The position numbers were made by a program, and so were the translations under genes. Below, piece by piece: positions 33,268 to 44,829 of a stretch of DNA of 64,000 nucleotides (its first letter is position 1; every line of letters begins with the position of its first letter). The stretch spans positions 124,001 to 188,000 of the forward strand of contig RBKR01000017.1 of NCBI GenBank assembly GCA_004835665.1. Reading direction: 5' to 3'. The notes under the pieces are model-generated. The model ran no database searches. It was not told the origin of the DNA and saw nothing but the letters and a program-made list of their open reading frames with translations. Source of the DNA: Phoma sp. XZ068 (Eukaryota; Ascomycota; Dothideomycetes; Pleosporales; Didymellaceae).

Positions 33268-35126
33268 ATGAAGTTCGAAGCATCCATTCTCTTGGCCTCT
33301 TTGGCCGCGTCCTCTGTCGCCGCTCCAACACAGTTCTCATCTACTAAGCGATGGGTTGTAAGTACTTCAAGACATCTAACTTGTTTCCAGCTGACACTCG
33401 TCAGCAAACCGAGGGCGCCTCGAAGATGCCTGCCCACTTCGTCGCTTCCGTGCGCCAGATTGCCAACGAGAAGATGAGGACCAAGCGCCAGCTTGATCAG
33501 CTTCTCGGCGGCCTGACTGGCGGCGGCGCTGGAGGAGCTGGAGGCGCCGGCGGTCTCGCAGGCCTTCTTGGAGGAGCTGGCGGAGCTGCCGGCGGAGCTG
33601 GTGGTGCTGGAGGCGCTGGCGGCCTTGCTGATCTCATCGGCGGCGCTGCTGGAGGTGCTGGAGGCAACACCGCGGCTGCTGGAGGCAACGCAGCTGGCAC
33701 AGCTACCGGAGCTGGAGCCGGAGCCGGAACAGCTGGAGCTGGCAACACGGCAACTGGAGCCGGCAACACAGCTGCTGGCACTGGCAACACAGCGGCCGGC
33801 ACTGGCAACGCAGCAGCTGGAACTGGCAACACAGCGGCTGGAGGCAATGCAGCGGCTGGAGGCAATGCAGCGGCTGGAGGCAATGCGGCTACCGGCAAGG
33901 CCAAGGGCAAGAAGGGCAAGAAGGGCAAGAAGGGCAAGGGTAACGGCGCTGCTGCCAACAATGTAAGTTCTGATGTCTTATAATCTCTAGAACCTTGACT
34001 AACCTATCTAAAGGGAGCCGCCGGTGCTATTACCGTAAGCTATAACTTAGCAAGTACCTTGTGAATACAGCTAATCTCTATAGGGTGCCAACAACGCTAC
34101 CTCTACAGCTACTGGTGCTACCGGCGCAACAGCTGGTAAGGGAAAGGGCAAGGGTAAGGGCAAGGGCAATGGCAACGGTGCTGCCAACCTTGGTAACGCT
34201 AATGCGGGTGCTGGTGCTGGTACGTTAAACTCCTCCTCTTAAAAGGCTAATACTAACTGTCTATAGCCGGCAACACAGGTGCTGCAGGCACTGGAGCCAA
34301 CGCAGGCGCCGGAGCCAACACAGGTGCTGCTACCGGAAACCAAGGCACTGGCGCTGCCACAGGCAACCAAGGCACTGGCGCTGCCACAGGCAACCAAGGC
34401 ACTGGAGCTGCTACAGGCAACCAAGGCAACCAGGGCGCTGGAGCTGCTACAGGCAACCAAGGCAACCAGGGCGCTGGCGCTGCTAAAGGCAACCAGGGCG
34501 CTGGAGCTGCTACTGGCAACCAAGGCACTGGAGCTGCTACTGGCAACCAGGGCAACCAGGGCGCTGGAGCTGCTACAGGCAACCAGGGCAACCAGGGCGC
34601 TGGAGCTGCTACAGGCAACCAAGGCAACCAGGGCGCTGGAGCTGCTACAGGCAACCAGGGCAACCAGGGCGCTGGAGCTGCTACAGGCAACCAAGGCACC
34701 GGAGCTGCTACTGGCAACCAAGGCAACCAGGGCGCTGGAGCTGCTACAGGCAACCAAGGCAACCAGGGCGCTGGCGCTGCTACAGGCAACCAAGGCAACC
34801 AGGGCACTGGAGCTGCTACTGGCAACCAAGGCACTGGAGCTGCTACAGGCAACCAAGGCACCGGAGCTGCTAAAGGCAACCAGGGCGCTGGAGCTGCTAC
34901 AGGCAACCAGGGCAACCAGGGCGCTGGAGCTGCTACAGGCAACCAGGGCAACCAGGGCACTGGAGCCAACACAGGAGCTGCTACCGGAAACCAAGGCACT
35001 GGCGCTGCCACAGGCACCGGTGCTGGGTCAGCTCAGGCTGGTTCCGCTGGCACCGATGGACAGACTGCCGGTGGTGCTAAGTCTGCTCAGGCTAACGCTC
35101 AGGACGACGAGGAGGACGACAACTGA
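33268..35126 (+). CDS. secreted Gly/Ala/Asn/Gln-rich repeat protein
   Basis: Five exons: 33268-33357, 33405-33962, 34014-34034, 34084-34219, 34267-35126, giving 554 residues. Signal peptide MKFEASILLASLAASSVAA is followed by two Lys-Arg sites (27-28 and 57-58), possible Kex2 cuts. Then come Gly/Ala-rich blocks (GGAGGAGGAGGLAG and (NTAAGTG)n), two Lys/Gly-rich blocks (GKKGKKGKKGKG and GKGKGKGKGKG), and a long array of GNQ/GAGAAT units ending in an acidic DDEEDDN tail. Exon 3 has only 21 nt (GAAGAIT), and all four introns are GT-AG and short. No enzyme domain is seen. A cell-wall, adhesive or matrix role is plausible but inferred. Confidence 0.82.
34330..35015 (+). repeat. coding tandem array of GNQGAGAAT-type units
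   Basis: The DNA behind the last exon repeats in 27- and 36-nt units (GGCAACCARGGC plus GCTGGAGCTGCTACA). Roughly twenty units of 9 or 12 residues differ by silent and Thr/Ala/Lys changes. This array also creates long false frames on the other strand. Length differences between strains are likely. Confidence 0.9.
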
Positions 35127-37139
35127 ATAACGCGCAGAAGGGGGAGGCGGGCTTGTACGCTTAAGCCAATGGCTTAAAGCCATGATTGATGAAGCTAGAG
35201 GGGATGGTTATTAGATGGTCTATCACAGGGGACTATAATGGATCAAAGATGTAGTAAATCGTTTATAGCACCAAGAATTGGACACACTCGCTTGGCATAA
35301 CCCGAACCCAAGATTTGCAACTGTACTAATTGACAAGGAAACCACCACAGAACTCTAAGCTGGTGCGTTCCCAAAGCTCAGCAAGAGACAGTTGCTGAGC
35401 GTGGGAGCTTGTGAACGTGCTCGTGACAAATGTAACTGACAAATATCATTCTTGGCCATGGGGTCAGTGAGACCAGACCTGTTTCAGCGCCCGCGTTTGC
35501 CATTCGGTTGGTGGCGTTGTATTATGGGCGGCTTGAATCCCCATAGAACCGGTACAAGCATAGCGTACCAATCAAATGTCACTTCTAATACCGCCGAAAG
35601 GCATGGAGATGTGTTGTAACGGTTTCCGATCAAGGGAGTCTGAGAGTTACCGGTCGCAGTGTACGCATGTGTAGGATTGTTCGTGTGCTCGGTCTAAATA
35701 CCTAAAGTCGACAAGTGGGCTGGATAGTTGGCAGAAGACACTGAGACGTTCATTTTTAAGCAAAGAGACTGCTCTTGTAGGGTGGACAGAGTTATCATGG
35801 GGTACTGTGTGTCATGTCAAGGGAAGCCTAGACGATTCATAGGTATGATAAATCTACCTTGGGTCAACGAGGCGCTATGTAAATCCCCTTCGATCTCAGC
35901 TGCTACAAATCACCAAAGGCCGCTCGAGGGTACCGCACAGTGTCTCTATCTCAAAGCATGGTGTGCCGCAGCCGTGTCGAACACAACATCAGCCCTTGTT
36001 GAAGCTTCGAAGAAATTGTCCGTGACAACAGAAATGGGCGCTGTCAAGTACCGTTGAATGATGATGTCTTCTCCAAATAATATGTTCGTAAGCTCGGGAG
36101 TGCTTGGAAAGCGAGGTCGAGTGGTCCAACTCATATTGTTCTGGGTTGGCAAGGTCTTTCGGCGCTTTGCAGATGTGGCATTTTGTTAAACTTCAGTACC
36201 TCTCTTGTAGAATCACTCGACATCGTACTCATCAACTTAGAGCTCTTGTACTGACATATCAACTGAAAGCTGGGTTACTGTAATGTGGAACGACGTCTTA
36301 CGCAAGGGAGTTAAGTATAGTCAGGCCATGTATACTTCCGATCAGTCCCTGAAATCGCGCACCTCTCGCCTTGGAAATTAAAGGCGTAGGAACGCCAACT
36401 GTACATGCTGCTTGAAGCTCCTGGTATATTGACGTACCCAAGGTCTTGAGAAAGGATACCATCCTAATTCTACAAGTCCTTGTATTCTCCAAGCACCTCC
36501 GCTGTGGTTTTTTCTCGATCCTTCGCCTAGCCGAAGCGTTCAGTACATTTGGTCCAAATCAAGGTGAGCATCGCTCAATCTGCCCGCCGCTTCTCTTTTC
36601 AACACCTGCTAGCTCCTGCCAGTTGGACACAGCTACCTAAGGCAGGAGACAGCGGCAAGGTCTTATTGGCCAATAACGTCTCTTAGCGTGTTGACTATCC
36701 AAACAGCTCATTGACCTGGACTCCAGTCCTTCATTCTTACAACCCACTCTTTTACTTCACCACTACCAGCACTCACCAACCTTCCACAATCGGTGACTCG
36801 TTCTATGGAAAGTCAGAATCAACCCGGAACGCCTTAGTGCCTCTTTATCAAAGTGCACCAATCAGTTGCCTGTCCGCTGTTTTCCTTGTCTGAACCTGGT
36901 GTCATTGGTGGCCAATTACAGACGAGGTATACAGCTTGATCACGTGTTCTGTCTAGTGGGCACGTGCCCTGTTCATATTTATGTACATTTATACGCGGAG
37001 ACTTCTACACACCAATTCGCACGTTCTGAGCTCTGCACTGGCAAAAGATTTCCACGAGCATTTCAGCAATGACTTTGGCAATTTACCTGTCGTCATCGGC
37101 CGGATTAGCAATGAGATTTCCGGATCATTCCTGTCATCA
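35127..37139. other. intergenic, no gene recognised
   Basis: 2.0 kb with short frames only; no repeats or coding relics that I could place. Confidence 0.4.
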
Positions 37140-38297
37140 GCACAAGTCCTTCTGATTACCATGGACGCTGTGCAGATTGTGTCTGCACCAACGTCCGGCG
37201 TCGCTTTGAAACCGCCTCTTCGGACGCACGAGACATCAGTCAGCTCACAAGCAACACGGCTAAGGCACATCACACCACGTCCGCGGACAGAATCCTCACT
37301 GCCTACACAGCCACGGAACCTCCTTTCGACGCCTTGCCAGCGCCCAGTCATACAGCAATGCAATCTCGCTTGACAGCGACTCAGATACCACGACACGTAT
37401 CATTCCACGCAAGGACCCCGCCATTGATGCTCTACAGAGCCGTTCACGAGTTCGCACGAGCCGTCAAGATATCGTTGAACTCTCAGAAGATACAGACTAG
37501 GAACTATACGAGCTACCGGGAAGAACGGCGGAACGGAGGAGGGCGAGAAAGGTTGGTATTGGGTCCACAGTTACTTTCACATGCTAACTTTGACAGCAAG
37601 CACAACCGACGAACCCGGAGTCGGAATCAGAGTCGGATGTGGATGAGGATGCAGAAGCTGGTAATCGATCAGAATGGATCCGTGACGCTTCGGACGACAC
37701 CACTAAGCCTCTCGATAGGCTCGCCTGCGCCATCGGAAAAGGAGAGTCGCCCCCGGCTCGAGTCGCCCCCGGCTCGAGTCATCCGGGCCCTGGACAACGC
37801 GCGGGGTCTAACATACCTACCAACTCTAGCAGTCCCTTACATCATGCACGACGGCTGCATAGCCCAATATTGGGTGGTGAAGCCGGTTCAGTACTTCAAG
37901 GAGTACGTCCGACTAGGCCTCAATAAGGGCTATACAGGACCCAGGCTGGGAAATTCCAGTGGTGTACGACCCAGTCACCGCCACGTTCCGGTTAGATCGA
38001 TTCGTAGCGTTCCTCTCGACGTTCGGGCTCCAGCCACTGGATCTCAATGCCCTCAAATGTTACCTTGCGTCGGTGACAAAAAGCTCAAAGCTCACCTGGG
38101 GCCAAGCAGAAGCCTTGGCTAAGCGATGTGGTTTCCATACTATCCTCGAAGGCTTCTTTGAAAAGTACGAGTCAAGCCAGGTCCACGTCAGCTGTCTACT
38201 GTGCAACATCTCGGGTCACGCGGCAGAGATCCCCTGGGATCAGTCAAACGGCCAGAAATTTCACTTCCGAGAGGTCCACAATTCAGCCTGCCACTGA
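37140..38297 (+). pseudogene. broken gene of unrecognised family
   Basis: Several long coding-like segments in the same direction fit together only if lesions are assumed. From about 37,385 a frame (DSDTTTRIIPRKDPAIDALQ) runs to a TAG at 37,498, in the context of CAG-to-TAG. It then continues in the same frame to a normal 45-nt intron (37,552-37,596). A perfect 16-bp tandem duplication (37,744-37,759 and 37,760-37,775) then shifts the frame. Removing one copy continues as RVIRALDNARGLTYLPTL. A further one-base shift near 37,943 leads into GWEIPVVYDPVTATF and a final frame to 38,297 with a Cys-x2-Cys...His pattern. The 5' end is uncertain. I do not recognise the family. Confidence 0.6.
37744..37775. 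repeat. perfect 16-bp tandem duplication
   Basis: Two identical copies of GAGTCGCCCCCGGCTC, followed by the first 5 bases of a third. Because 16 is not a multiple of three, it shifts the reading frame of the broken gene. Confidence 0.95.
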
Positions 38298-38881
38298 AGT
38301 GTTAGCCGGTGCCAGTTTCTAGGATGTCCGATCATCTTCGCGGAAACAGAGGACCATAGGCTCAAGATCTCCGTGACGATCATATCCAAACTTGCCCACA
38401 TCGGCACAAACTCATCCCACACGATTTGGAGGACGACTGATTTTGACTTCTTTGAGGAGGCTAGTCTCTGCTGATCAACGTGAATGTCAGCCGCTCGTTC
38501 ACCAGGTTGTGTACCCGCGTCTTCTAACATCAACCTGCTTGTCAGCGCAAATACGTCAGCGCGATATACGAAATATCATTGTCAGATAACCAGCCTACAT
38601 TCTAAAGTCCATGGTCCTTGGCGAAGTAATGGCTATAAGGTAGAAGTAGCTGTGTCGGTTGCATGGCATTGGCGGTATTAGTTAAATGGAGGTCACACTC
38701 AGCCAAACACATTAAATTTATGCGTTGATATTGCATTTTCATATGCCTCAGCAGGTTCCACGTACACATGTAAACTAGTGCATCTGACTGCTCAAAAGAT
38801 CTCGCCCGGTCAAGCGGATGCGACGCGGATTGAGAGATCGGTCACAGTCGCGGTCGTGGTCGGTAAAGCCCTTGGTTCGGA
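38298..38881. other. intergenic, no gene recognised
   Basis: No supported gene; 3' sides of the broken gene (left) and of the 142-residue gene (right). Confidence 0.4.
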
Positions 38882-39372
38882 TCAGTCACTCTTCTCATCT
38901 GCCGTCTTGAGGAAGTACTCGAAGAACTCCTTGCGAGAGAACGTGACATTCATGTCGTATCCCTCGATCTTGTGCTTCCACGCCTGATTGTCTCCAAACT
39001 CTTTGGTTAGGTCTTCCAGCATGTCCCATATGGGGATGAACTCGGGAACGTCCTGCAGCCTCTTGACGTAGTCTCGCATCTCGGGAGTGACCTTTTTGTT
39101 GGCATCCTTTCCTTCATTAACGATGTATGTATTTGACTGGGATTTTGACATACCTTCATAATACCAAGTTGCTTGATGAACTCAGCTACCTCGGCCCATT
39201 GCTCTAAGGCCTTCTTGGTCCCCTCACTGTGCTCGGGCTTCTTGTTAGTTTCGTCGAGCTCCCTCAACTTGTACCTATACGTGGCGATCTGCTCAATGCA
39301 TGCGTTCGTATGAAGTAAGGCATCCATGTTTGCTTGCTGCACAAGAAGTTCGCGCGGATAATGCGTTACCAT
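38882..39372 (-). CDS. hypothetical protein, 142 residues
   Basis: Two exons on the minus strand, 39372-39154 and 39091-38882. The intron (62 nt) begins GTATGT and ends AAAAAG, a weak acceptor, but both exons join in phase 0 to give KQLGIMKVTPEMRDYVKR. The protein is highly charged and helix-rich (LVQQANMDALLHTNACIEQI, ALEQWAEVAEFIKQLG, EFIPIWDMLEDLTKEFG) without signal peptide or membrane span. A TATATAA box is 86-93 bp upstream of the ATG. No family is recognised. Confidence 0.55.
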
Positions 39373-40006
39373 GGAGAACTGAGTTTTTTAATTGATATGC
39401 GCAGTGAGTAGATGTGTGTTGGTTTTGGGTTCGAGAAAGAAGCTAGCTTTGTTTGAAGTTATATAGCGACTGTGGGCGAGCTCGCGAGCTGCTTAAGTGC
39501 CTAGCTGCCTTCACAGTCACTCTCATTGACAAGCGTGTATGAGGTCATGGCATTGGTGATACTCAGTGGGGCGTGTGCTACTCAGTCCACGAACACGGAC
39601 GCAAACGTGGATGCGAGCGAAGTTGGTGAGTCTTCACTGATCCATGTTCTTGACACAGTCATTCGTTGCGTCATATATCGCAGGACAAATCATTGGTCTG
39701 GATAACCAACCTCTACCACCACCGTGGACGCCTCTGCGCTACCTGTGAAGTGAAAGACACGGGCTCGTACTACAAGCAGCATCCACAAATACACAACAAG
39801 ATAGGACAGTGCCGAGCAGAAAGTCGTGCACGGATATTGCCTTCAAGGTTGCTTCTGTCACATCATTGCTATGGAGAAGCTGCGGTTCTTGCCGCACCCC
39901 ACAATTGGCCGCACGTGGACGGATGTTCCTTCCTGTTCGACAATCTGTAAAACAATCCCACAGGCTGCACTCTACTTCGCTCACCACCCTCTTTTCTCAC
40001 AACACA
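39373..40006. other. divergent promoter region of two unknown genes
   Basis: 634 bp between two head-to-head genes. It holds the TATA-like box of the left gene; the rest shows no feature. Confidence 0.45.
39458..39465 (-). promoter_or_regulatory. TATA-like box, TATATAAC
   Basis: On the minus strand, 86-93 bp upstream of the ATG of the 142-residue gene. The spacing is plausible for a TATA element with a short leader. Confidence 0.5.
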
Positions 40007-41369
40007 ATGCCGTACCTCGGCCCATTTGATCCAGTGGTACTTGCCGCGGTCTCCAATACAAACGCCTCATATTCGATCGAAAGTCTGCTACTGCAATTCC
40101 TCGTCAGCAACTGTAACAGCAACTCCGATGCGGAGGAAGCACTTCCGGGCTTGATTTCCCAGCTGCAGGGGGTCAATCGTAGAATCGCTGGCCGCACTGT
40201 ATGTCCCATTCTGTTTTATACCACACAGCTAACAAATGTAGCGTCCCAAGCCTCAGCACAACTCCGTCGAAGACACCACCCCGCACAACAGGGCGGCATC
40301 TCGTATCACGCACATTCCACCGGCATGGTACCAGCAATTTGAAACTCAGTTCTCCCTCCAAGCCGCGTTGCGCCCTTTGCGGCCAGACGAGATCAAGGAC
40401 GTTCGATATGATGCAGCAGATCAGGACGCGCTTCGAGCTATTGCCTGCAGAGATGCCCAGTTTGAAAGCCAACAACATGAGACATCACAAGACCGCACCG
40501 CTCAAACCAAAGCCAATAATAGTTATGATGGCATTAACGACATCACACCCGACGGCCAATGCCCGTGCCTTTGCGATCGAGCATCTACCGAAGGATATAG
40601 ACAATGCGAATATCATGTATCGCATGGTCAACGCTTGCTGTCCCATCCTAGGACGGAAAGACTGCAAGAAGATCTTCAATGGCTGCGATTGCTGTGCCAA
40701 CATCGGGAAACAGTGTTCCTTCTCAACACTGAGTTCACTGTGTCCCCCGGTCTTTGCGCCGTCGCATGGGAAGTCTGTATGCGCGACATGAACGGATGCG
40801 AGATCCTGAGATGTCCAGTTGACTATGATGGAGCTACCGTAGATGAAATGCTTGCAAAGTATAGAAAACTCCGTCCGCCAGGCCATATTCTCGCGCAAGC
40901 AACTGAGTCAAGGTATGTACATCAGTATTCTAGATTCTTGTAACTAACACCGTTTAGAATTCGCAGCTCCTTTAATCGCATTTACCCAGAAGGCAGAGCA
41001 TGGGGTACCACGTTCACACTCATGCGGGACGCACTCGTACACGATGGCTTTGACCCCGCAACACATGCCGTCATATCGTACGCAACAACTCTCGACATGC
41101 AGGTCTTTTGGAAGATCCTAAACGGAATAGATGCACCACTAATCATATACACTGCCAGGGAGGATTTTGGGTTGGGTAGACTGCAGCGTGGTCATCTACA
41201 GCCTGTCAATGTATACTGGCTTGTGAAAAAAACGTTGACCTGCAATAGCTACAGTCTGAAGGATGTTTATCGCCACCTGTTTTGCATGGATGACGGCAAG
41301 CTACACGGTACGGCTATCGAAACGATTGTGCTTATGGATATCGTTCGGATGTTGGTTGGTTTCGTGTAA
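40007..41369 (+). CDS. unknown protein, possible RNase H-like/DEDDh-exonuclease fold
   Basis: Three exons: 40007-40198, 40242-40912, 40958-41369, giving 424 residues. Both introns (43 and 45 nt) are GT-AG, and the joins keep frame. The N-terminal third is helical. A Cys/His-rich stretch (CPCLCDRASTEGYRQCEYHV) may bind zinc. The second half has an exonuclease-like order: strand VFLLNTEFTVSPGLCAVAW (in place of the usual Asp-x-Glu it has Asn-Thr-Glu), then HAVISYATTLDMQVFWKIL, and near the end LKDVYRHLF followed by HGTAIETIVLMDIVRML where active enzymes have His-x-Ala...Asp. The fold assignment is tentative, and several catalytic acids look replaced, so the protein may be inactive or not an exonuclease. 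Confidence 0.7.
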
Positions 41370-43155
41370 GGTTGGGAAAGCATGTTTACATTGTGAGACG
41401 GATGACAATTCGCATTACATATTGGCTCTTATCATTCAATCGGTATCAGACGTCAACTTGCATTAAGTAAACGTACGGATACTCGCATAAGTTCTCAGAA
41501 GAGCACTCAATCAGGTGCGGACTCTCACCTTTTAGATCTTCCTTGATTGTGGACATATCAGATGTGCTGGCGTGTTCTCAGGCAGAAAGATCCAAAGTGC
41601 TGCCATCTTGGGTGAGGAAGACCTTGGGGGCTGGGCGTATGCGAGAAAGATACATTATACACAGAACAAAACGCTTGTCTCGCCTTGAAATGCATTTTCA
41701 GTTCCACACCATCCTCGAAGAGGCACATTTCTGAATGGTTGTCATCATCGAAAGTGTCTCTTATTGTTGTTGACATGAAAGTGCTCGTCGTTCATGTGTG
41801 CGTCTTAAATTGACCAATCATCGCTCTACGAATCTGTGATTTCGGTGTTTTTACTGTCTTCTGAATGCCTAGCCTTGAACTTTTGCTCTTCCTTTACTTG
41901 TAGCGAAGGAAATGGTTGGGCCTTCTTTGAAGCATGACTCAATTATGTTTGCTATAGTTGCATTATCCGGGACCTTACAATATGGAGAACTCAACAAGAT
42001 TCAAAACTGGCCAGTTGTCCTTCGCCGTTTCGTGTTTCATGGCTTATCCTCGGTAGTTTTGAATGCGCAATTTTCGGACCCCTCGTGCGTGATGCAGTAA
42101 AAGAATTCCACAATGTCAGCGTTGCTGGATCAATTGACGCGGGACGTTACTTGAGGAAGAACTGTCGACTATCAGCCTATGTTTCGATGCATGACTACTT
42201 TTGCCATCTGTAAGTTGATGCATGCACCCCTGAATCTAAAAGCTATCAAATCTGTATCAATTGTTTCGTGTTGAGGCTCTTTGAGGACTTCGTTGCGTTC
42301 CGCTAGAGGAGTCCATCTGTTATATCTTTTGGGTTGAATTCTGTGAGTTTGCAGTGCGGCATTGGAAACATCGAGAACACACAGGAATTCTGAGAAAACG
42401 ACCGACCTTCCGTTTGCATTCTGCTTGATAACCAGCAAGCTTGCAGCCCTTCCGATGTATTGATGTATGTTCACGGTTTGATACTTGTAAGTTTCATGTT
42501 CATATAACGAAGCTCCCAAAATACCAACACAAGAAACCAGGCCTGGGCTGATGCAAGGATGGTACAAGTATAGCTGATTAACCAGCTAACGTTGAAGTCT
42601 TCTGTATAATATTAACTTAACATGATAAAGAGGGAGGCCTATGGTGAGGCTCTGAAAAGTTTTTAACAAGGTCGTTGGCTATGTCCTGTGGTTGGGTTGG
42701 CTGTGATCTGGGTGTCAACTTGAGCTGTACAGCGATGTTGTAAAGCCAAATATCACTACCACTTAATGGAAGACCCTTGGTTATTTTGGTACTGGTACAT
42801 ACTGAAGGAATGTGTATATGTTCTTAGTCAAGTAGCCACGAGAATCCACATGACCTGATTCGCTGAACTAAGAAGAAGGCAAGTATAGGAACCGCCATGT
42901 TTATCCATCCTTGTCTTCACCTCTATCTTCACAATCGAATCTAGGTGGGGCCCACTTTTCTGGCTAGCCTCCCATATAAACAGATGATATAAGCTCAATT
43001 CTGTTTCTTCTTCTTTGCTATCATCTCAACGATTAGCTCGACCAATACACACCAATCGATACAGATCTCGTGGAACGTACACGCTCATTCACTGGCAAGT
43101 TTTCTTGTTACCACTGTCTGAGATATTGGCTGGCACTGACGACAATAGCGTCACG
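41370..43155. other. intergenic, no gene recognised
   Basis: 1.8 kb. A minus-strand frame at 42,172-42,567 is long but has no known motif and no supporting context. A TATA box lies near the right end. Confidence 0.4.
42975..42980 (+). promoter_or_regulatory. TATA box (TATAAA)
   Basis: TATAAA 176 bp upstream of the ATG of the 260-residue gene, followed by a T/C-rich leader. Confidence 0.5.
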
Positions 43156-43992
43156 ATGAACGATAACTATCGACGGGAACTTCAGGCGTTGATGTCTCGC
43201 CGAAAAGTCGCCATTCGAGAAGCCTGTGACATTCTGAATGTCATTCTCAGCGATATTCGTTCTCTCATCAATGATGGCTTCAAAGTGGTGCAGCAATATG
43301 CTCCCTATGTAAGTGACTTTCCCAGCACTGCATGTATCAGATGCTCAGCTAACCTATGCTAGTCACACATCAGTACCTTCAAAAGCACACCACCAATCGA
43401 CACAGAGGACGTTGTTTCCTGGGCTAGAAGACAATCCCCGGAATATCACTTCGAAACGTTCAAGATCCGATGGAACGCGGAATCCGTCTCGCACGCCCTC
43501 CAACCCGTTCAGGACGCCATTGCTGGATTCGAAGCTGCGATCTTGCTTCTCACGCGACAATATCTCGAGCCACTGCCCACACATCAACTACGCCATACAC
43601 CTGCGGATGACGATCGCCTGTTGGAAGAAGCTATGGGCGACCAGTACACATCAGTAGATGATGTGATTGCAAAGAATAGTGATCTCAGTGGTTCGCTGAA
43701 GATACTCCGTAAAGTCACCAAGCGAACTATAGACGAAAACATGGGCGCTGGAAAACAATCCTTATGGGTTCTGAGAACGGCGAGCGAGGGAGAGAAGCGG
43801 GAACAGATACAAAACCTGTGGAATCGCGTCTGGGTTGAGAGCCGCACCAAATCCATCGACGACGATTGGTTTCCCGAACACCTGGAACTTCTGTCTGGCC
43901 TCATGATACTTCAACTCACTGACAAGACTCCTAGCTTCACCCACAGAACTGAGGCAGTGATCAATGATCTCCGGAAGGCATTCGATATCTGA
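43156..43992 (+). CDS. hypothetical protein, 260 residues
   Basis: Two exons, 43156-43308 and 43363-43992. The 54-nt intron starts GTAAGT, has GCTAAC and ends TGCTAG. The protein is soluble, mainly helical and charged (ELQALMSRRKVAIREACDI, then EKREQIQNLWNRVWVESRTK), without signal peptide, membrane span or recognisable domain. Near the C-terminus a hydrophobic LELLSGLMILQLTDK segment may pack in a helical bundle. It is probably a lineage-restricted gene. Confidence 0.65.
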
Positions 43993-44829
43993 TCGCGGGA
44001 TATCTGCTATGCCGGTGCAAGCACAGAGTGACTGCCGAAGGAGCTATCCAGATGATATGGCAGTGTACGATAAAAAGAACAAAGAAAAGCAGGAAGCATT
44101 ATGACAGGTTACATAGGAATGAACTCTCTACTCTATATTCTCTGCTCTACCTTTGCTTTCCTTATACTCAGTTAAGCTTAAGGCTTACTCTACCTTTTCT
44201 TGCTTGCTGGAAGGACGTGTCATGCCGTTATCTGGACACTGTCAGCAACAAATAGTTACAGTTAGACCTTTCTTCTTTGAATCATCGCCTTTTTTTAACT
44301 TGCGACTTGGCAAAGAGATCAGTAGCCACAGGCCTATCGACCAGAGCTTCTCACGCAGGAAGGTTAAAAAAGTTTTACTATGAGACTAGCTACGTTTACC
44401 GTGTGTCTAGATACTCGGGAGAAAGCACATAGTATGACATGCGACCTCGCAAGAGATGAATATGTCCATGTGTATGTCCTTGTTTCCCCAGAAAATGACC
44501 GCTGTCGATACCGCGCCGGACATCCCTGCCTTGAGCGAAGTAGCGCTTGGTGGGACAAATGAATCCTGTTTCCACAGTTGAATCTCAAATCCACCCACGC
44601 TTAGGTTTCTGAGGTTCGCGTTCGATCTGCATAGCAATCAGCGCCCATTGTCACTTCATTGAACAGATCGTAGAATACCATCTGATTGAGCTGAGGTGAT
44701 GTGACTTAACAGATATGAGTCTATACCGTGGTCTCCCACTGATAATCTTGAAAGTTGCGAACGATGGTCTGTGACTTAATTTCGGATGTGACCTGGACTT
44801 GTCCCACCACAGTTGTGTTGAGCATTCGC
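43993..44829. other. intergenic, no gene recognised
   Basis: Short frames only; 3' flank of the preceding gene and of the F-box-like pseudogene. Confidence 0.4.

Noticed and set aside
34239..35017. Two long minus-strand frames rich in Ser/Ala/Val and Pro/Trp
   Set aside because: Created by the coding tandem repeat of the plus-strand repeat protein.
34279..35130. 283-residue plus-strand frame (Leu/Glu/Gln-rich)
   Set aside because: Off-frame reading of the same array; the GNQ frame is supported by splice joins, signal peptide and stop.
42172..42567. 131-residue minus-strand frame
   Set aside because: Looks faintly protein-like but has no motif, promoter or splice context.
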